A stretch of DNA of 64,000 bases, from positions 1-64,000 of the forward strand of contig JAEOTM010000060.1 in NCBI GenBank assembly GCA_016839815.1, in the 5' to 3' direction. How positions within the stretch are numbered: position 1 is the first letter of the stretch; each line of letters begins with the position of its first letter. The notes below the pieces were generated by a model. That model did not search any database and was not told the DNA's origin. It saw nothing but the letters and a program-made list of their open reading frames with translations. This DNA is from Candidatus Hodarchaeota archaeon. GTDB lineage: Archaea; Asgardarchaeota; Heimdallarchaeia; Hodarchaeales; Hodarchaeaceae. Position numbers and translations under genes: made by a program. Shown one piece after another: positions 8,960-17,234 of this stretch.

Positions 8960-9871
8960 ATGAAAGATCATCGTGCTAAAACAGGATTTAAAACTCAAGA
9001 TACGGATTTAGCTGATGATTTTTCATTTCCTGGGCGTAAATCTCTGTTAGAAGGATTAGAATTACAATTGGGGGTTACTGGAGATGTTTGGATTCATCAT
9101 GCCTATTCTGTTCCGTCTAAGGATCCTTTACAAATCGATGAGAAATATGAAATCCAATATCAAGATAAGATTATTGTACCCTCCATACTTCATACACTGA
9201 TTGACAAAGTTGGAGGAAAACGAACAACAAGTCTTACAGCGATTTGTGGGATGAAAAGTCCAGAATTGATTTTTCTACATGATCCTGCGACGATGAATTT
9301 ATCAGTCGTTTTTCAGGAAAAACTCTGGGTCACCGAGGTGTTATTGAAACAGGCCAATTTCTTGTACCCCACACCCGCGACTCGTGAACATGCCCTAACA
9401 AATCTAGAAAAATCTAAAGTTGAAGTTATTCATTCTGATATTTCCATAGAATTAAATGGACACCGAACAGAAAGAGGAATTGAACAAGATGAAGTCTTAA
9501 TTCCTTTAGATTCAAATTATCGTCCCGTCATGGGAGGAAAAGATCCCGCATCCAAGTTTAAAAGTCCATTTCCAAGATTAGTCGATGCTGGAGAACTTGT
9601 ACTAATGATATCGGATGCTATCTCTTCTTCTGCGAAAATGTACCTTGGTACTGTGAATGTGCGTCTAAATGAGGATCAAGCAGCATTGGAGTATCCATAT
9701 GAAGCGTACATTGCAGGCATTAAACTTTATCGAAAATTTATAGATGTAGTTGAGGTGCATTCTCCATCACAATTAGAGAAGGCCGAATTACAGAAAATTT
9801 ACTTCCGTATCTTTAGAACTGAAATTCCAAGACCTCTCAGGCTTTTAGTGAATCTGCTTCATATTCGATAA
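8960..9871 (+). CDS. Hypothetical protein (303 aa)
   Basis: No family recognised. It is soluble and has no signal peptide or membrane segment. It reads as a compact mixed alpha/beta protein, with hydrophobic strands such as ELIFLHDPATMNLSVVF and ELVLMISDAI. A stretch rich in charged and Gly/Pro residues, LDSNYRPVMGGKDP, is near the middle. It follows the RtcB-like gene on the same strand after 205 bases. A TTTTTAAT stretch about 25-30 bases before the ATG could be a TATA box for a leaderless transcript. Its neighbour may hint at RNA metabolism, but that is guesswork. Confidence 0.55.
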   Translation: MKDHRAKTGFKTQDTDLADDFSFPGRKSLLEGLELQLGVTGDVWIHHAYSVPSKDPLQIDEKYEIQYQDKIIVPSILHTLIDKVGGKRTTSLTAICGMKSPELIFLHDPATMNLSVVFQEKLWVTEVLLKQANFLYPTPATREHALTNLEKSKVEVIHSDISIELNGHRTERGIEQDEVLIPLDSNYRPVMGGKDPASKFKSPFPRLVDAGELVLMISDAISSSAKMYLGTVNVRLNEDQAALEYPYEAYIAGIKLYRKFIDVVEVHSPSQLEKAELQKIYFRIFRTEIPRPLRLLVNLLHIR

Positions 9872-9888
9872 AAGTGACTTGAAAATAC

Positions 9889-10395
9889 TCAAGGATCTTT
9901 ACCGTGTTCTGCAATCATTTCTTTTGCTTCCTCAATCCAGATTCGGGTTAATTGCAGCTTCGAGAGATCTGATTGCTTTTGTTTTAAGCTTTCATGCCGT
10001 GATTCATACTCATTTCTACTGATTCTTTGTAAGATGAAATCACGCTCTAGTTGGTCTATCTCTGCATTAACTATTCCATCCATTGCTTGGAAATATATGA
10101 CTGTAGCTGTAGAAATAGCATTTAGTAAGTCTAAACCTGGTGTTGAGACAAAATAAACATAATGGGGTGACGGAAACGGTTCTACTTTGCGTTCTGCAAT
10201 GTATTGGGAACACATCATTTTCAAGTGTTTCTCAACAGCTGGGCGTGATATATTCAACAAATTTGCTAGTTTTTGAGGATTTTTGGGTTCTTGCGAGATA
10301 AGATTAATGATATTTCTTCTAGTTGGATCTGAGAGAATTTTCAGGATATCTGCGGTGCGTTCTTCTAAATTATCTGCCAGTGCATTCATCCTCAA
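9889..10395 (-). CDS. ArsR-family winged-helix transcriptional regulator
   Basis: Residues about 8-95 form an ArsR/HTH_20-type winged helix: ILKILSDPTRRNIINLI, then QKLANLLNISRPAVEKHLKMM as the helix-turn-helix, then a wing with YVYFVSTPG. The C-terminal 70 residues are helical and probably coiled coil (dimerisation). No metal-binding Cys pair is present, so metal sensing is unlikely. TTG 10395 and ATG 10389 are both possible starts. It is transcribed divergently from the bactofilin-like gene and may regulate it across the 270-base gap. Confidence 0.8.
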   Translation of the reverse strand: MRMNALADNLEERTADILKILSDPTRRNIINLISQEPKNPQKLANLLNISRPAVEKHLKMMCSQYIAERKVEPFPSPHYVYFVSTPGLDLLNAISTATVIYFQAMDGIVNAEIDQLERDFILQRISRNEYESRHESLKQKQSDLSKLQLTRIWIEEAKEMIAEHGKDP

Positions 10396-10665
10396 ATAAA
10401 TTATTAGTCTTTTCGTGATATTTCGTATTTTATACCTGATAATTGATTAGTGAGTTCAAATAAATAAAGATTCGGAACATTAAACTTTTGGGTTTATTGT
10501 ATAAACTTTACAGTTATCGATCTAAACTGGTTTTATTAGAAGCTTTTAAAACAATTTTTGCTTTAAGATATCAAACAGAGCGGATATATTTGTCGAAATT
10601 GTTAAACAAAGCATTTGCAAAATATATTTACTCTATGAATTTGAACGTGCGAAAGGTTGAATATA
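10396..10665. promoter_or_regulatory. Divergent intergenic region between ArsR-like regulator and bactofilin-like gene
   Basis: About 270 AT-rich bases separate two divergent genes and so must hold both promoters. A 62-codon frame at 10488-10676 has biased composition and no motif, and overlaps the next gene start, so I reject it. I see no clear palindromic operator. Confidence 0.35.
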
Positions 10666-11508
10666 ATGTCAAATAAAATAATCGAAGACCTTAAGACTCT
10701 AATTAAAGCGTTGGAAATACGATTGGAGGCCGATGAGATAACGGAGGCCGAATATAAGGAATTAAAAGAGAAGTATAACGCAAAACTTAAAGAAGAAGTT
10801 GCGGCTCTTAAAGAACACAGCTTTCTTAGGAATATATCTTACGTATCGATATCTGGTTCAGGAAAAGTCACCGATTCATATGTGTCCATTTCTGGCTCAG
10901 GAAGAATTGAAGGTTGGAGAGGTGGAACCATATCAATTTCTGGTTCGGGAAAAGTTAGTGATGAAGAAATAAATATATCTGGCTCGGGTACTTTACCAGG
11001 AGATCTTAAAACCGATTCATTATCAGTTTCTGGTTCATTTAAAGCCGAAGGTTCTGTTGAAGCTGGTAAATTTTTGGCATCAGGCTCATTCAAGGTTAAT
11101 GGTAAGTTGACGATAAATGAACAGTTTGCTTCGTCTGGGTCTGGAAAAATTGAAGGTTCTTTATTTGCTGAAAATGCATCTGTAGTTTCTAGTGGAACCA
11201 TCAAGATTAAAGGGGATGTAATTTGTGATAGTGCAGAATTATCGGGTAGTTACAAAATTTCTGGCTCTGTAGAATGTAAGAATAGTTTTACGTCAGAATT
11301 AAATGAAAAATCTAGGATAGAAGCTGATTTAATCTGTGGAGGCGACATATATATCGAACAAGATTCTAGAAAGGGGAGCTTAAAAGTAGATAAGATAAAA
11401 TCCGCAGGTGAAGTATATCTAGAAGGTGTCGAAGCTAATACCGTGAGTGGAAAAAGAGTTAAGGTAGGACCAGAGTGCAATATTGGTTCTATTGAAGAGA
11501 CGGGTTAG
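10666..11508 (+). CDS. Bactofilin-like / polymer-forming beta-repeat protein with SHOCT-like N-terminus
   Basis: Residues 1-50 form a charged helical hairpin with the SHOCT-like core EADEITEAEYKELKEKY. From residue about 58 to the end the sequence is a ladder of short beta repeats with SISGSGK or SGSFK every 15-20 residues (for example YVSISGSGKV, YVSISGSGRI, ISISGSGKV). This is the pattern of bactofilins and DUF8173-type polymer-forming proteins, which make a right-handed beta-helix. Such proteins assemble filaments or scaffolds in the cytoplasm or at the membrane. ATG 10666 is chosen over the TTG at 10657 because GAAAGG (10651-10656) is nine bases upstream of it. The following flavoprotein gene begins within about 80 bases. 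Confidence 0.75.
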   Translation: MSNKIIEDLKTLIKALEIRLEADEITEAEYKELKEKYNAKLKEEVAALKEHSFLRNISYVSISGSGKVTDSYVSISGSGRIEGWRGGTISISGSGKVSDEEINISGSGTLPGDLKTDSLSVSGSFKAEGSVEAGKFLASGSFKVNGKLTINEQFASSGSGKIEGSLFAENASVVSSGTIKIKGDVICDSAELSGSYKISGSVECKNSFTSELNEKSRIEADLICGGDIYIEQDSRKGSLKVDKIKSAGEVYLEGVEANTVSGKRVKVGPECNIGSIEETG

Positions 11509-11583
11509 TTTGGAAGCTGACAAAAACCAGTTTAAACTCTCATTTATCTACTAATACAGATTTATTATCATTTGTTTCTAATC

Positions 11584-12359
11584 ATGAAAAAAATCTGATT
11601 GTCTGGTGTATTTCAGGGGGAGGAGATTTTTTTGATGAGAATTATCATCTCATTTTAGATTTACTGTCAAAAAAACATCCGATTCTTGTGGTTTTCTCCA
11701 ATGCAGGTGCAGTTGTATATAATAGATATGGTTTTTTTTGGAGATTAAGCCAATTAAACATTGAAATGAAGTATTTACGTATTTTATTTGAAAGTCAGTA
11801 TGTTCTCGATTATAATATTGCGCGTTTACTAAAAAGAAATAGGATTGTTCATTCATCACTTTCAAAAGATCCCACTTATGGAAAAGGTATTTGGTTAGCT
11901 AATCAAAATTTGAAGTGTATAATTGCTAGTCCATTAACATCAAATTCTGTTGCAAAATTGACCTCAGGAATAAATGATACATTAATACTGAATATTTTGT
12001 CCGCAGGAAAGAAGGCAGAGCAACTAATAGGCATCTTCCCAACGGATAGAGAAATTGAAACAGTCACGACTAGTTTACCAGTTCGTCAAAAATTACCCAT
12101 CGATTCGAGGACGATTGACACGAAAATCTGTCAGTTTGGCGCTTTGGTTCTTACACAGAACTCGTGTGTCGAATATTTATCAGAGCTTTGTGTAGGATGT
12201 CGAAAATGCGTCGAAAAATACCCCAAGTATTTCTCAGTTAACGATAAAATGGAGATTAGAATGAGACCAATTGACCAAGAGAATACACAGAATTTAAGAG
12301 ATGAATTTAGAATTTTTCACTCGATAGAAGAAATATCAATATTTATATCGTCTTTGTAA
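11584..12359 (+). CDS. AfpA/Flavoprotein-family protein with disturbed 5' end (apparent frameshift)
   Basis: The frame ending at 12359 is open back to 11496 and encodes NLIVWCISGGGDFFDE and then PILVVFSNAGAVV, the FMN-binding Rossmann start of the Flavoprotein/archaeoflavoprotein AfpA family. The first legal start in that frame is GTG 11688, which would remove this domain start. An ATG at 11584 is out of frame by one base: its run of seven A (11587-11593) would need eight to give MKKNLIVWC in frame. Either this is a homopolymer error, or slippage occurs, or a CTG (11517) or ATT codon is used. The C-terminal third has a Cys cluster (CVEYLSELCVGCRKC) that could bind Fe-S. The likely role is an electron-transfer flavoprotein. 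Confidence 0.6.
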
Positions 12360-12363
12360 CTGA

Positions 12364-12915
12364 TTATGCATTAAGCCTCTTGTATTCCTCAATATAGTCT
12401 CCAATGATAAGACCCAATTGTTCAAATGCTTCAGTTACGTTTAAACCTGATTTAGCTGAAGTTTTTAAATATTTGATGTTGAAAGGGATATCTTGTGTTT
12501 CTGCTTGAGATTTCTTAACAAATTGATTAATTTGATCTTGATCTACGTTTCCTGGTAAGTCGCTTTTATTTCCAAGAATAATGTAAGGAATTTCTCGACC
12601 AACATTGGTAAAAAGCTCTGTTTTCCAGTTCTCGAGACTATAAAGAGAATCCAAACGGGTTTGATCAAATACAAGGATTGCTCCATGTGAACCTTTGTAA
12701 TACAATGCTCTTACTGCGGAGAACCGTTGTTGTCCTGCTAAATCCCAGATCTGAAATTTATACTGGATATCTTTGATAGTTAGGTTTTGAACCGCGAAAT
12801 CAGCTCCTATGGTTAAAATGTAGCCACTCTGGAAACCTTTTCCTAAAAATCGTTCGCGTAAAGAAGTCTTACCGACTCCTCCATCTCCTAACAGGCATAT
12901 TTTATATAATGGCAC
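12364..12915 (-). CDS. Ras/Rab-like small GTPase
   Basis: A complete small GTPase of 183 aa with all G motifs: G1 GDGGVGKT (residues 10-17), a G2 Thr in the TIGADF segment, G3 WDLAGQ with the catalytic Gln62, G4 NKSD (116-119) and G5 TSAKSG (152-157). WDLAGQQRF and the Rab-like VFDQTRLDSLYSLENW place it in the Ras/Rab/Arf-like group that is expanded in Asgard archaea. There is no C-terminal Cys motif, so it is not prenylated in the eukaryotic way. The start is GTG with GAGGGT upstream. It is convergent with the flavoprotein gene (4 bases between stops). Confidence 0.92.
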   Translation of the reverse strand: MPLYKICLLGDGGVGKTSLRERFLGKGFQSGYILTIGADFAVQNLTIKDIQYKFQIWDLAGQQRFSAVRALYYKGSHGAILVFDQTRLDSLYSLENWKTELFTNVGREIPYIILGNKSDLPGNVDQDQINQFVKKSQAETQDIPFNIKYLKTSAKSGLNVTEAFEQLGLIIGDYIEEYKRLNA

Positions 12916-13118
12916 ATTTTACCCTCATTTAGGAATGATTTTTATGTTATATCTAATTAATCAATGTCTATATTAATTAACTAGCTGATTCAGAGTTTTA
13001 TTAAATTCTCCTAGAGAGAATCTTCAAAGTAGATTTTCGTAAAGTGATGTATCTGTATTTACATCAAATCAAGTTCTTCTTAAACCCTAATGAAACTGGT
13101 TGATGAATACGGAACTAG

Positions 13119-13126
13119 TTTATAAG
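13119..13126 (+). promoter_or_regulatory. Probable TATA box of pncB
   Basis: TTTATAAG lies about 42 bases upstream of the TTG start of the nicotinate phosphoribosyltransferase gene. This would put the transcript start near 13148 and leave room for the GGTGA Shine-Dalgarno just before the TTG. The call rests on sequence resemblance only. Confidence 0.45.
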
Positions 13127-13167
13127 CGTATTACAGCAAATTCCAAAGTGATTAAAGGTGAAGATCA

Positions 13168-14367
13168 TTGGATGATAATTCTTTCTTTCTAGCAACAGAA
13201 ACTGAAATAAAGAAAGCCAAAACGACTGATGTTTATTTTTTAAGAACTGAAAAAGTTTTGAAGAAGGAAAAAAAGGATCATAAAGTGTTTATCGAAGTAA
13301 CAGCATCATCTATTAAAGGTTCTGATTGGGGAATCTTTGCTGGTGTAGAAGATGTTCTTGATCTTTTGATTGGACTCGATATTGACGTGTATACGATGCC
13401 AGAGGGGTCATTATTTCAAAAAGAAGATGAAAATGGCGTAAAGGTTCCAACAATCGTGATAGTAGGCAATTATCTGAATTTTGGAAGATTCGAGACTCCT
13501 TTACTCGGGTTCATATGTTCAAAAAGTGGAATGGTGACAAAAACCGCTCGAATTCGATTAGCAGCAAAAAATAAGTCGGTATTAAGTTTTGGGGCACGTA
13601 GAGCTCATCCTGCAATAACTCCCGTCGTTTCGTATTGCGCCTATATTGGAGGGTGTGATGGAGTCAGTTGTATACTCGGAGCTGAAAAATTAGGTATATC
13701 TCCAACAGGGACAATTCCTCATTCTCTCATTATTCTCTTTCAAGATCAAGTTACCGCTTGGAAGGCATTTGATACTCACATTCCTAAACAGGTTCCCCGG
13801 ATTGCCTTGATAGATACATATTATGATGAGAAAATTGAAGCTATTATGGCGGCCAAGGCGATCCCTGATCTTAGTGGAGTACGATTGGATACTCCTTCGT
13901 CTCGTAGGGGAAATTTTAAGAGCATTATACAAGAAGTTAGATGGGAACTAGACCATCGTGGGTATAATAATGTAAAAATTTTCATCTCAGGAGGTTTAGG
14001 AGAGGAAGATGTTCATGAATATGTGGATATTGTCGATGGATTTGGTATTGGAAGTGAAATTAGTGCAGCACCACCTATTGATTTTGCTTTGGATATAGTG
14101 GCATTAATCGGCGAGAACGAAGATTGGAAACCTGTAGCAAAACGAGGTAAGTTTTCTGGAAGAAAGAACGTCCTTAGATGTGAAAAATGTTTAAAAATTG
14201 AAGTCACAGCCTGGAATATAAAAGAGGGTCTTTGTGAGAAGTGTAATAATCCATTAAAACCAATTTTAGTTAAACAACTTGAAAATGGAAAACGAATTCA
14301 TGAGAAACGTTCTATTGAGGAAATTAGACAATATATACAGACACAGATTAAACAGATAAGAAAGTAG
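13168..14367 (+). CDS. pncB: Nicotinate phosphoribosyltransferase
   Basis: Makes nicotinate mononucleotide from nicotinate and PRPP in NAD salvage. Family landmarks are FGARRAHP (substrate-binding loop), GCDGVSCILGAEKLG, the GTIPHSL motif with the active-site His, VRLDTPSSRRG, and the phosphate-binding ISGGLGEEDVHEY followed by DGFGIGSEIS. The C-terminus has a small zinc knuckle (CEKCLKIE and CEKCNNPL), as in archaeal members. The length of 399 aa is normal. TTG 13168 is preceded by AAAGGTGAA. The next gene downstream is pncA, giving the two consecutive salvage steps in one transcription unit. Confidence 0.92.
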   Translation: MDDNSFFLATETEIKKAKTTDVYFLRTEKVLKKEKKDHKVFIEVTASSIKGSDWGIFAGVEDVLDLLIGLDIDVYTMPEGSLFQKEDENGVKVPTIVIVGNYLNFGRFETPLLGFICSKSGMVTKTARIRLAAKNKSVLSFGARRAHPAITPVVSYCAYIGGCDGVSCILGAEKLGISPTGTIPHSLIILFQDQVTAWKAFDTHIPKQVPRIALIDTYYDEKIEAIMAAKAIPDLSGVRLDTPSSRRGNFKSIIQEVRWELDHRGYNNVKIFISGGLGEEDVHEYVDIVDGFGIGSEISAAPPIDFALDIVALIGENEDWKPVAKRGKFSGRKNVLRCEKCLKIEVTAWNIKEGLCEKCNNPLKPILVKQLENGKRIHEKRSIEEIRQYIQTQIKQIRK

Positions 14368-14427
14368 TATAGGAGATTTTTTCAATTCTGACACTTTTCT
14401 CAACAGAGTAGAAAGGATATGAATATA

Positions 14428-15105
14428 ATGAAGACGTATTCGACCCCCAACTCCCCAATAAGAGTCACGAGTAAAGATGCGTTGATAATCGTTGATATGC
14501 AAAATGATTTTTTATCAGGTGGAAATCTTGCGGTTAAAGATGGGGATACTATAATTTCGGGAATAAATTATTTGGGGAAGACTTTCTTCCAAGATTGTCA
14601 AATAATTTTCACCCAAGATTGGCATCCTTCTGATCATAAATCATTCGCTAGTACTCATCCTGGAAAAAAACCATTTGATGAATTCTCTAGTACAGGATTA
14701 GGGCCAGTACTTTGGCCAGATCATTGTGTCCAGGGCTCAAGAGGCGCAATGTTTTCTTCTGAGATAAATCATAATTTAGCTACAATGATTCTTAGGAAAG
14801 GATATCATAAACATCTTGATTCCTACTCCGCGTTTTTAGAAAATGATAAAAAAACAAGAACAGGTTTAACCGAATTTTTAAAGGCATTTGAAGTTACTAG
14901 GTTATTTATTTGTGGATTAGCACTGGATTTCTGTGTAAAATATACAGCACTGGACGCACAAAACTTTGGTTTTGATACCTATATTGTTCTTGATTTAACA
15001 AAACCTGTGATCACAGAGAAATCCGTTATTAATGAGAACATTGTTGATTTAAAATCAAATAATGTTCATCTGGTTACATCTGATCAATTCAACCAGGATA
15101 ATTAA
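14428..15105 (+). CDS. pncA: Nicotinamidase
   Basis: Hydrolyses nicotinamide to nicotinate, feeding PncB just upstream. The isochorismatase-fold triad is visible: Asp in VDMQNDF, Lys in LRKGYHK, and Cys in LALDFCVKYTA. Metal ligands are in TQDWHP and STHPGKK. LWPDHCVQGSRGA is a strong PncA signature. ATG 14428 is preferred over ATG 14419 because the GAAAGGA Shine-Dalgarno (14411-14417) is ten bases from the former and only one base from the latter. It lies 60 bases after pncB and is surely co-transcribed with it. Confidence 0.93.
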   Translation: MKTYSTPNSPIRVTSKDALIIVDMQNDFLSGGNLAVKDGDTIISGINYLGKTFFQDCQIIFTQDWHPSDHKSFASTHPGKKPFDEFSSTGLGPVLWPDHCVQGSRGAMFSSEINHNLATMILRKGYHKHLDSYSAFLENDKKTRTGLTEFLKAFEVTRLFICGLALDFCVKYTALDAQNFGFDTYIVLDLTKPVITEKSVINENIVDLKSNNVHLVTSDQFNQDN

Positions 15106-15155
15106 ATAACCCATTTTTAGGTACTCAAATAATAATAAAACTCTGGGTTTTAACA

Positions 15156-15587
15156 TTGATTCTATATTGGATTGATAAAGAAAGATTTGGGGGTGCCAGT
15201 CAGCCACAATTATCTGACTTACCATTTTTACAAAGTTTAGATATAGCAGGTATTATCTGCCTACAAGAAAAAAATACTTCAGAGGAAATAGCTCAATTAC
15301 TTGATATAGCGTATTTACACAGACCGATTCAAGATTATAGTATTCCCTCTCCTGAAGATCTTCCTGAGATCCTCAAGTTCCTCAGCCATCAACAAAAGCT
15401 GAAACCAAATCTGCCTGTTCTCATTCATTGCACTGCAGGTAACGGACGTACAGGTACTATTCTTGCTTCAATTGTAAAACTGCTTGATCAAGTTGGAGCA
15501 GAGGAAGCAATTAGTAAAATAAGAAATGTAAATCCTCTAGCTATTGAGACTAAAGAGCAAGAAGATTTTATCAAAGAATTGAAATGA
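15156..15587 (+). CDS. Dual-specificity-type protein phosphatase
   Basis: A compact 143-residue cysteine phosphatase. The CX5R P-loop is HCTAGNGRTG (Cys92, Arg98), and the likely general acid is Asp60 in PIQDYSIPSPEDL. This matches dual-specificity (VHR/PTP-IVA-like) phosphatases. No extra domain is present, so it acts in the cytoplasm on phospho-Tyr/Ser/Thr or on another phosphate ester. It starts at TTG 15156, 50 bases after pncA on the same strand, and may be part of that operon. Confidence 0.85.
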   Translation: MILYWIDKERFGGASQPQLSDLPFLQSLDIAGIICLQEKNTSEEIAQLLDIAYLHRPIQDYSIPSPEDLPEILKFLSHQQKLKPNLPVLIHCTAGNGRTGTILASIVKLLDQVGAEEAISKIRNVNPLAIETKEQEDFIKELK

Positions 15588-15603
15588 ATCATTCTAGATC
15601 GGA

Positions 15604-16761
15604 TTAAAGGTCTGATTCGCCTCTTTTTTGTTTTGAAATGCACACATCTATTAAAAAATCTAGTAATATTTTTTTAGCAGTTTTTACTTCTTGAATATTG
15701 ACTCTTTCATTAGACACATGTATTCTCATTGGATCCCCAGGACCAAAAAGGACAAAAGGAAGTGGTTTAGGGGCGTTGGAAACTAAAACTGCTCCGTCTG
15801 TTGCATAACTTAAACCTGATATAGGACGATCCTGGGATGCCTCAATGAATTTTCTTACGAAGAAATTGCCTTCAGATGATTGGATGATAGGCATTATCTG
15901 CCTGACTACAAGTTCAAATGTTGCCGGACTTCCTTTTGCAAATTCCATTATCTTTTGTCGAAGAATACCTTCAAATTCTGCTGGTTGAAAAGGTGGGACG
16001 AGACGAAAATCACATTGAATCTCTGCTCGTTCTGGAACGACATTAGCTATATTTCCTCCTTGGATAACTCCAATATTCAGCGTACTTTTCCCTAAAACTT
16101 CATGATAATGCTCTGATATTGAGGAATGGAGGATAGGAAAAAGTTTTACTATTTCCTCAATTGCATTAACCCCTTTTTCAGGAGTAGATCCATGAGCAGA
16201 CTTACCCGAGGCAATTATTGAGATCCATAAAACTCCTTTTTCCGCGGTCCCAATTTTCAAGGCGGTTGGCTCGGGGATGACCAAGAATTTAGCTACATCA
16301 AGTAATCCGAGGTTTAAGGCGGCTTTTGCACCTCCAAGACCCACTTCTTCATCACTAGTTCCAAGAAAAGTAATGCTATAATCCATTTCGGAGTTGACAA
16401 ATTGATCATGAATACTCTTTAGAGAACTAAGGGCAATAGCAACCCCTGATTTCATATCAGCAGCTCCTCTGCCGTAAATATAATTGTTTACTTCTGTTCC
16501 ACTAAATGGATCGAAATCCCAGTTTTTTACATCTCCAGTTGGAACAGTATCTAAATGACCACAAATTAATATCGTTTTATCAGATTGTCCAACCGTTAAT
16601 TGGATATTTCCTCGATTTTCTTCAAACCAATGAGTTTTTACGGGAATGTTTTCGCTTTTTGCCCAATTTTCAATCCATTGAATAATTTTTCTTGTATCTC
16701 CAGGTGGATTTTCAGAATTTATTTTGATCAATTCTTTCAGAATTGTTATGCTATTACTCAT
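15604..16761 (-). CDS. M20-family metallopeptidase (ArgE/DapE/ACY1 type)
   Basis: A zinc-dependent amidohydrolase. From the ATG at 16761, the metal and catalytic residues are His69 in CGHLDTVP, Asp102 in GRGAADMKSG, the Glu pair 138-139 in TSDEEVG, and a C-terminal His in the segment MRIHVSNERV. The dimerisation domain in the middle (SAHGSTPEKGVNAI) is typical of ArgE/DapE and CPG2. Substrate specificity cannot be read from the sequence: acetylornithine, succinyl-diaminopimelate or a peptide are possible. A longer frame begins at 16800 but would overlap the upstream gene. ATG 16761 sits one base after that gene's TAA, which indicates translational coupling. Confidence 0.88.
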   Translation of the reverse strand: MSNSITILKELIKINSENPPGDTRKIIQWIENWAKSENIPVKTHWFEENRGNIQLTVGQSDKTILICGHLDTVPTGDVKNWDFDPFSGTEVNNYIYGRGAADMKSGVAIALSSLKSIHDQFVNSEMDYSITFLGTSDEEVGLGGAKAALNLGLLDVAKFLVIPEPTALKIGTAEKGVLWISIIASGKSAHGSTPEKGVNAIEEIVKLFPILHSSISEHYHEVLGKSTLNIGVIQGGNIANVVPERAEIQCDFRLVPPFQPAEFEGILRQKIMEFAKGSPATFELVVRQIMPIIQSSEGNFFVRKFIEASQDRPISGLSYATDGAVLVSNAPKPLPFVLFGPGDPMRIHVSNERVNIQEVKTAKKILLDFLIDVCISKQKRGESDL

Positions 16762-16762
16762 C

Positions 16763-17050
16763 TTAGGAATTATCCACATTAACGGAATTTTGTGTTGCAT
16801 GCTCTGCTTTTTTATTTAACAGGTTAGAATAATCTTCAACCGGTACTTCTGCGAATATCGGTCCTTTATAACCACAGGTTGCACAGGAGTAGGTAGAAGG
16901 TACAATAAATGTCAGAAATCCTGGTTCTATTGAAAGGGTATTATCTAAACATATAGGACAGACGCGAACAACATTTTGAGAACGATTCCCCCTCTTCATC
17001 ATCTTTCTAATTTCCCCAAAATTTCTAATAAAATGTCTCATCTCAATCAA
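16763..17050 (-). CDS. Small zinc-ribbon protein (95 aa)
   Basis: Two CxxC pairs (CPICLD and CATCGYKG), 23 residues apart, form a zinc ribbon. The N-terminus is basic (RKMMKRGNRSQN) and the C-terminus is probably disordered. No further domain. It is the first gene of a two-gene unit with the M20 peptidase, whose ATG follows its stop after one base. Proteins of this type in archaea are often annotated as hypothetical zinc-binding proteins; function is unknown. TTG 17050 and ATG 17041 are both possible starts. Confidence 0.7.
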   Translation of the reverse strand: MIEMRHFIRNFGEIRKMMKRGNRSQNVVRVCPICLDNTLSIEPGFLTFIVPSTYSCATCGYKGPIFAEVPVEDYSNLLNKKAEHATQNSVNVDNS

Positions 17051-17234
17051 GTACCGATTTTATTTACATCATTTAGAGTTTTCTGAAACGTTTACCAGAT
17101 TTGTTTGTATTTATCTTCATCCCAAGGTGATAAAACAATGCGTTTCTTAGGAGGATGTGAAAACCTTTTTTTACCATTACATCACAGAATAGCTGTAATA
17201 TTCCCCAATAAATATCCTCTGGAAATGAACCGAT

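Noticed and set aside
10488..10676. 62-codon frame before the bactofilin-like gene
   Set aside because: It is biased to Lys, Leu and Tyr as expected of AT-rich DNA. It overlaps the next gene start and has no homology signal.
10839..11204. 121-codon minus-strand frame within the bactofilin-like gene
   Set aside because: Its Pro/Glu-rich repeats simply mirror the SGSGK repeats on the other strand.
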